Below the pieces are notes generated by a model that made no database searches, had not been told where the DNA came from, and saw only the letters and a program-made list of their open reading frames with translations. A DNA stretch of 64,000 nucleotides from NCBI GenBank assembly GCA_014802445.1, contig JAAVCF010000022.1, positions 1-64,000 on the forward strand. The letters run 5' to 3'. Each line of letters begins with the position of its first letter. Position 1 is the first letter of the stretch. Both the position numbers and the translations under genes were made by a program. This stretch comes from Bacteroides sp. GTDB taxonomy: Bacteria > Bacteroidota > Bacteroidia > Bacteroidales > Muribaculaceae. Positions 35,197 to 43,916 of this stretch are shown piece after piece.

Positions 35197-35233
35197 ACAG
35201 AGCCACGGCGCCGGGCGCCGTGGCTCTGTTGTG
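35197..35233 (+). terminator. groESL terminator
   Basis: ACAGAGCCACGGCGC and GCGCCGTGGCTCTGT form a perfect 15-bp stem with a 3-nt loop, followed by TGTGTTATG. The T tail is short but the stem is exceptional. Confidence 0.85.
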
Positions 35234-35252
35234 TTATGATGGGATTGCAGGG

Positions 35253-36224
35253 TCAGTATTTCACGCCGGGCACCATGGCGGCTTCGGCTATGGCATGGAG
35301 GTCTTCAGGGGTGAAGGCGTCGTGGCCGATGGCGTCGAGGTTGGCCTCGAGCTGCTTAACTGATGAGGCACCGATAATCACCGAGGTGACGCGCTTGTCG
35401 GCAAGGAGCCATGCAATGGCCATCTGAGCCAGCGTCATGCCGAGGCGGGCTGCAATCTCGCCCAGACGACGGGCGGCTTCAATACGCTCCGGAGTCACCT
35501 CGGAGCTCTTCAGATAGCCCGTGGCGCGGGCCGCGCGGCTCCCTTCGGGAATGCCGTGGAGGTATTTGTCGGTCAGGAGCCCTTGTGCAAGGGGCGAGAA
35601 GCACACAATGCCGCTGCCGTTGGCTGCCGCCGGGCCAAAGTTGTTGTCAATGGCATGGGTGTCGAAAATCGAGGCGCGGTATTGACTCAGCAGGCAGGGA
35701 ACGCCGGCCTGACGCAGGATGTCGTAGCATCGCTGCTGCTCGCGCGGGGGATATTTGGAGATGCCCACATAGAGCGCCTTGCCCTGACGCACAATGTCGA
35801 TAAGGGCCTGCATGGTCTCCTCCACAGGGGTCACGCCGTCATAGCGGTGGGAATAGAACACGTCGAAATATTCCAGCCCCGTGCGGCGCAGGCTGGCGTT
35901 GCAGGAGGCTATGAGGTTTTTGCGTGAGGAGCCGTCGCCATACACTCCCGGCCACATGTCGTGACCCGCCTTGGAGGATATGAACATCTCGTCGCGGTGG
36001 GCGGCAAGGTCGCTTTTGAGGATTTTGCCGAAGTTTGTCTCGGCGCTGCCGGGCGCGGGGCCATAGTTGTTGGCAAGGTCGAAGTGACACACCCCTTTGT
36101 CGAAGGCGGTGATGATCATTCGTCGCGCTTCGTCAAAATTGTCCACATCGCCGAAATTGTGCCACAATCCCAGCGACACCTCGGGCAGAAACACTCCGCT
36201 CTCGCCCGCTTTCCTGTATTCCAT
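35253..36224 (-). CDS. Aldo/keto reductase, L-glyceraldehyde-3-phosphate reductase (YghZ) type
   Basis: The ATG at 36224 (MEYRKAGESGVFLPEVSLGL) is used; the longer track ORF adds an unlikely N-terminus. The 323-aa barrel has the catalytic Asp, Tyr, Lys and His in HFDLANNYGPAPGSAE, SSKAGHDMW and FYSHRYD, with the YghZ-like GPAPG loop. YghZ enzymes reduce L-glyceraldehyde 3-phosphate and methylglyoxal with NADPH, a detoxifying role. A TATTTTTG box at 36251-36258 is its probable promoter. Confidence 0.87.
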   Translation of the reverse strand: MEYRKAGESGVFLPEVSLGLWHNFGDVDNFDEARRMIITAFDKGVCHFDLANNYGPAPGSAETNFGKILKSDLAAHRDEMFISSKAGHDMWPGVYGDGSSRKNLIASCNASLRRTGLEYFDVFYSHRYDGVTPVEETMQALIDIVRQGKALYVGISKYPPREQQRCYDILRQAGVPCLLSQYRASIFDTHAIDNNFGPAAANGSGIVCFSPLAQGLLTDKYLHGIPEGSRAARATGYLKSSEVTPERIEAARRLGEIAARLGMTLAQMAIAWLLADKRVTSVIIGASSVKQLEANLDAIGHDAFTPEDLHAIAEAAMVPGVKY

Positions 36225-36250
36225 GTTGCTTTCCGTTATTGATGATGCCG

Positions 36251-36288
36251 CAAAAATAGTTATTATAAATATTATTTTACTAATTTTG
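36251..36288. promoter_or_regulatory. Divergent promoter pair between AKR and kinase genes
   Basis: TATTTTTG on the minus strand (36251-36258) and TAATTTTG on the plus strand (36281-36288) lie back to back and face the aldo/keto reductase and the GlcNAc-kinase-like gene. The plus box ends 12 bp before the ATG at 36301. Confidence 0.6.
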
Positions 36289-36300
36289 TGTTTCAAATAA

Positions 36301-37158
36301 ATGGTAAAAAGGATGATTGTAGTAGCTGACGCCGGGAGCAGCAAGACGGCTTGGAGCGTTATTTCGGCCGAGACGGGCGCTGTGGTTGAAGGGTTTGTCA
36401 CTGCAGGGGTCAACCCCGCCGTGATGGGCGGCGAGGAGCTGCGCGGCGCTTTGACCGAGGCGGCTTCGCGGCTTGCTCCTTATGCTATTGAGGCGCTGCA
36501 TTTCTATGGCGCGGGATGCCTGCCGGAGCTTTGCGGCTCTGTGGCCGGGCTGCTGGCTACCATCACCGGGGCGCTCAATGTGGAGGTGGCGAGCGATTTG
36601 CTTGGCGCTGCAAGGGCGCTGCTCGGCTCTCAGGCTGGAATTGCCTGCATTTTGGGCACCGGCTCTAACTCCTGTCTTTATGACGGTCAGCGCATTGTTG
36701 ACAATGTGTCGCCGCTGGGCTATATCCTCGGCGACGAAGGTAGCGGCGCCGTGCTTGGCAAGCTGCTGGTGGGCGATGTGCTCAAACGCCGTTTGCCGTC
36801 CTGGCTATGCCGCGAGTTTTTGGACCATTATGAGCTTGATGCAGCCGAGATTATCCGCCGTGTCTACCGCTCGCCGGGTGCCAATCGCTTTCTGGCTTCT
36901 TTTGCGCCGTTCATTGCCGCCCACATTGAGGTCCCCGAGGTTCACCGCCTGGTGATGGGGGCGTTCACCGCTTTTTTGCAGCGCAATGTGGCCAATTACC
37001 CTGATTACCGCTCGCTTCCGCTGGCTTTCTGCGGCAGCATTGCGGCTCATTTTTCCTCCGTGCTCGCTGAGGCGGCCGCCGCCGAGGGGTGTGTGGTGAG
37101 GTCAGTGATGGCTTCGCCCATGGAGGGTCTCATAGCTTTTCACACACAGAAATCATGA
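36301..37158 (+). CDS. BadF/BadG-type ATPase, N-acetylglucosamine kinase-like
   Basis: The 285-aa protein belongs to the ASKHA fold: phosphate-1 motif VVADAGSSKTAWSVIS, a central ACILGTGSNSCLYDG and LGDEGSGAVLGKLLVGDVLKR. The family includes N-acetylglucosamine and N-acetylmuramic acid kinases as well as 2-hydroxyacyl-CoA dehydratase activators; the absence of cluster cysteines and of a dehydratase neighbour favours a sugar kinase. A role in amino sugar or peptidoglycan recycling is inferred. The stop overlaps the start of serB. Confidence 0.75.
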   Translation: MVKRMIVVADAGSSKTAWSVISAETGAVVEGFVTAGVNPAVMGGEELRGALTEAASRLAPYAIEALHFYGAGCLPELCGSVAGLLATITGALNVEVASDLLGAARALLGSQAGIACILGTGSNSCLYDGQRIVDNVSPLGYILGDEGSGAVLGKLLVGDVLKRRLPSWLCREFLDHYELDAAEIIRRVYRSPGANRFLASFAPFIAAHIEVPEVHRLVMGAFTAFLQRNVANYPDYRSLPLAFCGSIAAHFSSVLAEAAAAEGCVVRSVMASPMEGLIAFHTQKS

Positions 37159-38381
37159 CCAACAATCCCACAACCGAACTCATCCTCATAAACATCTCCG
37201 GCCAGGACCATCCGGGCCTCACGTCAGCGCTCACCGAGGTGCTTGCCCGCTATGATGCGTCAATCCTCGACATCGGCCAGGCTGATATTCACCACACTCT
37301 CTCGCTCGGCATCCTGTTCAAGACGGACAGTAGTGTGTCAGGCGACATCATGAAGGAGCTCTTGTTTCGCGCCTATGAGCTGGGGGTGAAGATACGTTTC
37401 AACCCCGTGACGGCTGAGGATTATGCTGCGTGGGTGGGCATGCAGGGGCGCAACCGTTGGATTATCACCATCCTGGGCAGGCGCCTGACGGCACGCCAGA
37501 TAGCTCTGGTGACGAGCGAAATCTCCAATCAGGGGCTTAACATCGACTCCATTCAGCGCCTCACGGGACGTCCGCCGCTGGATGCCGATGAGGAGCCGCG
37601 CTCAAAAGCTTGCGTGGAGTTTTCGGTGCGAGGCACTCCCAATGACTATCAGGCTATGCAGGAGCGCTTTATGCACCTGTCGGCTGTGGAGGACTTTGAC
37701 ATTTCGGTTCAGGAGGACACCATGTATCGCCGCTGCCGCAGGCTTGTGTGCTTCGACATGGACTCCACTCTCATTGAAACCGAGGTTATCGACGAACTGG
37801 CCATGAGGGCCGGCGTTGGCGCTCAGGTCAAGGAGATTACCGAGCGAGCCATGCGCGGTGAGATTGATTTTTGCGAGAGCTTCCGCGAGCGTGTGGCGCT
37901 CCTGGAGGGGCTTGACGAGAGCGTGATGCGAGACATTGCCGAGAATCTACCCATCACGGAGGGTGTGGACCGCATGATGCGGGTGCTCAAGCGCGCCGGG
38001 TTCAAGACGGCCATCCTGTCGGGCGGCTTCACATATTTCGGCAACTATCTCAAGCAGCGCTTCGGCTTTGACTATGTCTATGCCAATGATCTGGAGATTG
38101 AGAACGGCAAACTGACCGGGCGTCATCGCGGCGACATTGTCGACGGGCGCCGTAAGGCCGAGCTGCTCAGGCTCTTGGCCCAGGTGGAGAACATTGACAT
38201 TGCCCAAACCATTGCCGTGGGCGATGGTGCTAATGACCTGCCCATGCTGTCCACTGCAGGCCTGGGCATAGCATTCCATGCCAAGCCTAAGGTGAAGCAG
38301 ACTGCCGAGCAGTCCATTTCCACCATCGGGCTTGACGGTTTGCTCTACTTCCTCGGCTTTAAGGATTCGTTTATCTCCTGA
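37155..38381 (+). CDS. serB: Phosphoserine phosphatase with N-terminal ACT domains
   Basis: The ATG at 37155 (overlapping the previous TGA) gives 408 aa. Two ACT-type domains fill about 1-185 (ELILINISGQDHPGLTSALTE, WIITILGRRLTARQIALV), followed by a HAD phosphatase with Asp201 and Asp203 in CFDMDSTLIETE, ILSGGFTYF, and AVGDGANDLPML. It makes L-serine from O-phosphoserine in the cytoplasm; the ACT domains probably sense serine or another amino acid. The 3' end overlaps the convergent permease gene by 37 bp. Confidence 0.93.
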   Translation: MTNNPTTELILINISGQDHPGLTSALTEVLARYDASILDIGQADIHHTLSLGILFKTDSSVSGDIMKELLFRAYELGVKIRFNPVTAEDYAAWVGMQGRNRWIITILGRRLTARQIALVTSEISNQGLNIDSIQRLTGRPPLDADEEPRSKACVEFSVRGTPNDYQAMQERFMHLSAVEDFDISVQEDTMYRRCRRLVCFDMDSTLIETEVIDELAMRAGVGAQVKEITERAMRGEIDFCESFRERVALLEGLDESVMRDIAENLPITEGVDRMMRVLKRAGFKTAILSGGFTYFGNYLKQRFGFDYVYANDLEIENGKLTGRHRGDIVDGRRKAELLRLLAQVENIDIAQTIAVGDGANDLPMLSTAGLGIAFHAKPKVKQTAEQSISTIGLDGLLYFLGFKDSFIS

Positions 38382-39475
38382 TTGTCAGGCGTGGAGGTCT
38401 CCTCTGGGTCAATGATATACTCATCATAGTAGCCCAGGAGGAGAGTGGTGAGGGGGAGCGCTATGATGAGGCCGATGAAGCCCAGCAGCGAGCCCCACAC
38501 CGACAGCGACAGCAATATCAGAGCGGGGTTAAGCCCCATGGCCTTGCCCATGATTTTGGGGGTGAGGAAAAAGTCCTGTATCAGCTGCACGATGCAGTAA
38601 ACGGCTATGCACTGTCCCATCATAGGCCAGAAGGCCACACCGTTGCCAACACTGTAAACCAGGCAGAGCAGGGTGGTGGGCACCAGGGAGATAAGCTGCA
38701 GATAGGGCACCATGTTGAGCAGCCCTATGAACAGTCCCATCACTATGGCAAGAGGCATCTTGATGATGAGGAAGCCTATGCTGAACAGGATGCCCACCAG
38801 CAGGGCCACGAGGGCCTGACCGCGGAAGTAGTGGTTCATGCTCCGCTTTATGTCATTGCCCAGGCGGAACACCGATTTGCGCGACCGCGGGGGCACCATG
38901 CGCCGCATCATCTTGCCCAGCTTGTCATAGTCAATCATGATGAACACCACATAGAGCAGCACGATAAACCAGCTGCAGATGGCCCATATCACCGTCACTC
39001 CGCTTGACACCACGCTCCATGCCGCCGCAAGGGTTTCCTGAATGGCGGCGGTCCAGTCAATCTGTTCAAGCATCCGGCTCAGGCGCGTCAGGTCAACGTT
39101 CTGGCGGATGAAATGGTGCACGGTGTCGGGTATGTATGGGATTCTCAGCTCATTAGTGGCATAGGCCTGCAGCATGCTGCTCATCTGGGAAACCTCGCCG
39201 AGAATCATGGGCACGAAGAAGTAGCCCAGGATGGCAAGGAGAAAAACGGCCTCGAAGAGCGTCACGAAAATCGGCGCCACGCGCCCCTTGAAGTGAAGCA
39301 GGCGTCGGTTGAACTGCACGAACGGTTCGAGCATGTAGGCAATGAGTGAGGCCACACAGAAGGGCAGCAACACGTCGCTGAGGCGGTTGACGAGCCACAC
39401 AATTCCCAACAGTGTCACCACGGAGAGAATCAGTCGCACAGTGCGGTCAAGGGTGAAGGGCTGGCGGGAAAACAT
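38345..39475 (-). CDS. AI-2E transporter family permease (PerM/YdiK-like)
   Basis: The 376-aa protein has about seven or eight membrane helices with the family pattern: an N-terminal pair (SVVTLLGIVWLVNRLSDVLL), an amphipathic periplasmic middle (about 90-165), and the C-terminal hallmark GLNPALILLSLSVWGSLLGF. Members include proposed AI-2 exporters and Na+/H+ antiporters, so substrate cannot be assigned. It starts 28 bp after the stop of the upstream helicase gene on the same strand. Confidence 0.85.
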   Translation of the reverse strand: MFSRQPFTLDRTVRLILSVVTLLGIVWLVNRLSDVLLPFCVASLIAYMLEPFVQFNRRLLHFKGRVAPIFVTLFEAVFLLAILGYFFVPMILGEVSQMSSMLQAYATNELRIPYIPDTVHHFIRQNVDLTRLSRMLEQIDWTAAIQETLAAAWSVVSSGVTVIWAICSWFIVLLYVVFIMIDYDKLGKMMRRMVPPRSRKSVFRLGNDIKRSMNHYFRGQALVALLVGILFSIGFLIIKMPLAIVMGLFIGLLNMVPYLQLISLVPTTLLCLVYSVGNGVAFWPMMGQCIAVYCIVQLIQDFFLTPKIMGKAMGLNPALILLSLSVWGSLLGFIGLIIALPLTTLLLGYYDEYIIDPEETSTPDNQEINESLKPRK

Positions 39476-39503
39476 AACGTTAACGGTTAGTGATGGTCAA
39501 TGG

Positions 39504-40976
<1,473 letters not shown>

Positions 40977-40996
40977 AATGTGGTCAATTCAAGCCA

Positions 40997-41028
40997 CAAA
41001 GATAGTCAAATTCCCCCACACTTCCAAT
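40997..41028 (-). promoter_or_regulatory. Helicase gene promoter (ATTG-N20-TATCTTTG)
   Basis: On the minus strand ATTG (41028-41025) and TATCTTTG (41004-40997) are 20 bp apart; the ATG at 40976 follows 20 bp downstream. Confidence 0.7.
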
Positions 41029-41076
41029 ATACGCGCTGCTGAGGCGCGGGGATGGGAGGATGTGGGGAAAAATTGC

Positions 41077-41084
41077 TAACTTTG
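41077..41084 (+). promoter_or_regulatory. -7 box TAACTTTG immediately before the GT2 gene
   Basis: TAACTTTG ends 4 bp before ATGATG at 41089. Transcription would begin at or inside the start codon pair, implying a leaderless mRNA. Confidence 0.55.
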
Positions 41085-41088
41085 CGGT

Positions 41089-42027
41089 ATGATGGATGAT
41101 TGCAAGATTCTCTCGGTGATTACGCCGGTGTTTAACCGCGCTGACTGCGTGGGGCGGTGTATGGCGAGCGTTGCGGCTCAGGATGTGCCGCAGGGCTGGA
41201 TGGTGGAGCACGTGGTGGTGGACGATGGTTCGGCCGACGCCACGGCTGCCGAAGTGGAACGCCATGCAGGGCCGCATGTGAGCTTCGAGCGGCTGCCCGA
41301 GAATCGCGGCACCAATGCGGCGCGCAATGCCGCCATGCGGCGCGCGCGAGGCCGCTGGGTGGTGCTCCTGGACAGCGACGACGAGATGCTTCCCGGCGCT
41401 GTCAGGGAGATATGCGGCGCCATTGATGCCAACCCTGACATTAGCCATTTCATCTTCTCCACCGATGACACCGCGGCTGACCATCAGGGCTACGGGGCGC
41501 AGCGCATTATGACCTTTGAGGACTTCCTGCTCCGCAAGGTCAAGGGGGATTTTGTGCATGTGTTGCTGCGTCAAACCATTCTTGACCATCCTTTCGGGGA
41601 GAAGCTGCGCATCCATGAGGGGGTGTTTTTCCTCCACTACTACCGCCGTGCCGGGCGGGTGATGTTTATAGGCAAGGTGCTCTATCATCGTGACCGCGAG
41701 CGCACTGACCACGTGACCTTTGACCTCGATATGACCAACGACCGTGCCCTGGCCAACAAGCGCGATGCCGCGCGCCTGCGCATAGCCGACTTCGAGGCTG
41801 ACTACGCGCTTACCGAGCGCGGCCGCGAGCTCCTGGAGATGGAGCGGCAGACGGTTTATAAGCTCAGTGTGCTTGCCGGTGACTATGCCGAGGCCAAGGA
41901 GGTGGAGCGGCGATTGATGGCCGTGGCGCCCGGCTATGCATTGCTGCGCCGGCTCCACTGCGGCCCTATGGCTTGGCGGGTAATCAAGCCGCTGGTGCGC
42001 CTCAAGCACAGGCTCACAAGAGGGTGA
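41089..42027 (+). CDS. Family 2 glycosyltransferase
   Basis: The 312-aa protein is a GT-A fold enzyme with ILSVITPVFNRADCVGRCMAS, VVVDDGSADAT, ENRGTNAARNAAMRRARG and the metal-binding LLDSDDEM. It lacks membrane helices, so it is probably a cytoplasmic face enzyme of envelope glycan synthesis. It stands alone between the helicase and the S41 gene. Two ATG codons (41089, 41092) lie right behind the promoter box. Donor and acceptor unknown. Confidence 0.87.
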   Translation: MMDDCKILSVITPVFNRADCVGRCMASVAAQDVPQGWMVEHVVVDDGSADATAAEVERHAGPHVSFERLPENRGTNAARNAAMRRARGRWVVLLDSDDEMLPGAVREICGAIDANPDISHFIFSTDDTAADHQGYGAQRIMTFEDFLLRKVKGDFVHVLLRQTILDHPFGEKLRIHEGVFFLHYYRRAGRVMFIGKVLYHRDRERTDHVTFDLDMTNDRALANKRDAARLRIADFEADYALTERGRELLEMERQTVYKLSVLAGDYAEAKEVERRLMAVAPGYALLRRLHCGPMAWRVIKPLVRLKHRLTRG

Positions 42028-42038
42028 GCCCGCTCCGT

Positions 42039-43058
42039 TCAGAAGCCGGAGGTGATGAGCTCTACGGCAAAGTCAAGCATGGTGTCATGACCGGCCAGAG
42101 CGGACTCGGGGTCGAGGTTGACGGCACACCCCGGCGAGGGGTCGATGCCCTGCTCGGTGGTGAGTCCACGAGCGTCAAGCACCGAGCATGCCGAGAATCT
42201 CACTCCCCAGCCGTTAGGCAGCTCGGAGTTAAACGGCATTCCGGAACCGCCGCCGGTGCGCGCTCCCACAATCTTCACCTGCGGCAGATATTGCATCACT
42301 GACACAAAGTTATTGGCCGCGCTGAATGTGGAACGGTTGGTGAGGATAACCACCGGCTTGGCCCAGCGCTGACGCCCTTGGGCTGCGGGGTTATACGTGT
42401 AAGGGAACGGTTCCGAAAAGTCATTGTGGCCCGGACCTGTCTTGTGGCAGATGTAGCCGGCAAGGGTGGGCTCGCTGATGAAGCGGGCCACGAGGGTTTC
42501 CACATTGGTCATCGAGCCCCCGCCATTGTCACGTATGTCAATGATGAGTCCCGAGGCTGTAGCGCAGTAGGCCAGAATGTTGTCCAGATTCCCCTCGCCG
42601 ATGGTGTAGGAGAACGATGGATAGCGCATGTAGCCCACGTTTTGCGGCAGAATCCCGTAGTCAATCCCGCCGGTGGTGATATAATTGAAGTTGAAATAGC
42701 TCTGCTCAATGAGGCGCTCGCTGAAGTTCTGGGGATAGTCGCTCCACCAGGCGCGATAATATGAGGTGGCGAAGCCTGACGATAGGTTGGTGTGGCCGTC
42801 GCGCAGCTCGTCAAGCATTTCGGCACACACGTTGAACAGCTCCTCGCGGGTCATGGCGTCGGATATGCGCGGCGCGTAGCGGTCATGCACCTGCTGCCAG
42901 TCCACACCCTTCTCCTCGAAGAAGCAATAATGCTCGTCAAGGATGGTCCAAAGCATCTCGAAGTTTCCCGTGGGGGTGTCAGGTTGCTCAGGCATGTCAT
43001 GACATCCTGAAAGCAGCAGGGCCGCTGCAAAGGCTATTATGAGGGTCAGGCGTTTCAT
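42039..43058 (-). CDS. S41 family peptidase lipoprotein
   Basis: The ATG at 43058 starts a lipoprotein signal (MKRLTLIIAFAAALLLSGC), giving 339 aa. The C-terminal processing-protease fold is marked by IIDIRDNGGGSMTNVE and the catalytic serine in TNRSTFSAANNF. The tricorn-like N-terminal domain (EMLWTILDEHYCFFEEKGVDWQQV) is common in Bacteroidetes paralogues; no PDZ domain is evident. It would act on envelope proteins or peptides outside the cytoplasm. It starts 4 bp after the DUF3316-like gene. Confidence 0.9.
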   Translation of the reverse strand: MKRLTLIIAFAAALLLSGCHDMPEQPDTPTGNFEMLWTILDEHYCFFEEKGVDWQQVHDRYAPRISDAMTREELFNVCAEMLDELRDGHTNLSSGFATSYYRAWWSDYPQNFSERLIEQSYFNFNYITTGGIDYGILPQNVGYMRYPSFSYTIGEGNLDNILAYCATASGLIIDIRDNGGGSMTNVETLVARFISEPTLAGYICHKTGPGHNDFSEPFPYTYNPAAQGRQRWAKPVVILTNRSTFSAANNFVSVMQYLPQVKIVGARTGGGSGMPFNSELPNGWGVRFSACSVLDARGLTTEQGIDPSPGCAVNLDPESALAGHDTMLDFAVELITSGF

Positions 43059-43062
43059 GGGG

Positions 43063-43914
43063 TCAATAATATGCTGAGATGATGCGGGTTTCAGGGGTGG
43101 GAGTGTGGACCGGCGAGAGGCTGAGCCATTCGCCCGACACACCGATTACCAGCGCGTGGGTGAAGCTGCGGGTCACAATGTTGTTGACCTTGCTGCTGAT
43201 GATGCGGCCTGAGTAGCCCAGGCGCAGGGCGGTGGCTCCGAAGCGGAGGTCGGCTGTCACGAGGTTACTCATGGCGAAGCGGTTGCCAAACCATGCGCAG
43301 TGGGCCAGATTGCTGTGGTTGCCCAGCGAAATCTCGTAGTAGAGCTCGCCATAGTCGGGCGAGAAAAACGCGCCGATGACAGGGAGTGCCGGCTGATAGC
43401 GCAGCGTCACCGGCAGGCGCCCCAGGCGGGTTGACCATGTGGCCATGGCTGTCAGTCCCACGGTCCATGCCGCGCGGGCGCTCACGGGATTGTTGCCGTT
43501 GCGCGACAGAATCAGCGCACCCGCATCAAGCTCAGTGATGCCGCCGGCGGCCACGCGCAGCCCACTGACCGCGGGGATTGCGAAGCGGCGCATCATGCTC
43601 CATGAGTCCCGCAGCGAGGCACCGGTCATGGAGGCATTTCGGGCGGGATTGTCCGTGCGGTCCACAGCGGCCCCTATGTCGAGGCGCATCACCCATCGCT
43701 CGGGATCAAACCGCATGGCCTGAAAGCGTTCATAGTTAAAGCCGGCATGCCAGCCGGAGTAGTGGAGCGGGGAGAGATAGGTGTCGGCCTCATGTGCCGA
43801 ACCGATTTCAACGGTCCAAGCGCTCGTGACCGGGCGCAGCGGCCGGTCTGAGTCGGCGCCGGCGGCGGTCAGCGAGGCCACAAAGGCAACTAACAGAGCG
43901 ATGGCGGCGCGCAT
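43063..43914 (-). CDS. Exported beta-rich protein, DUF3316-like
   Basis: The 283-aa product has a signal peptide (about 1-20, LLVAFVASLTAAGA) and a body of alternating strands with YLSPLHYSGWHAGFNYERFQ near its start, resembling the DUF3316 family of Bacteroidales, likely a small outer membrane barrel or periplasmic beta protein. It sits between parC (2 bp upstream) and the S41 peptidase (4 bp downstream), so all three are probably cotranscribed. No function is known. Confidence 0.65.
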   Translation of the reverse strand: MRAAIALLVAFVASLTAAGADSDRPLRPVTSAWTVEIGSAHEADTYLSPLHYSGWHAGFNYERFQAMRFDPERWVMRLDIGAAVDRTDNPARNASMTGASLRDSWSMMRRFAIPAVSGLRVAAGGITELDAGALILSRNGNNPVSARAAWTVGLTAMATWSTRLGRLPVTLRYQPALPVIGAFFSPDYGELYYEISLGNHSNLAHCAWFGNRFAMSNLVTADLRFGATALRLGYSGRIISSKVNNIVTRSFTHALVIGVSGEWLSLSPVHTPTPETRIISAYY

Positions 43915-43916
43915 GG

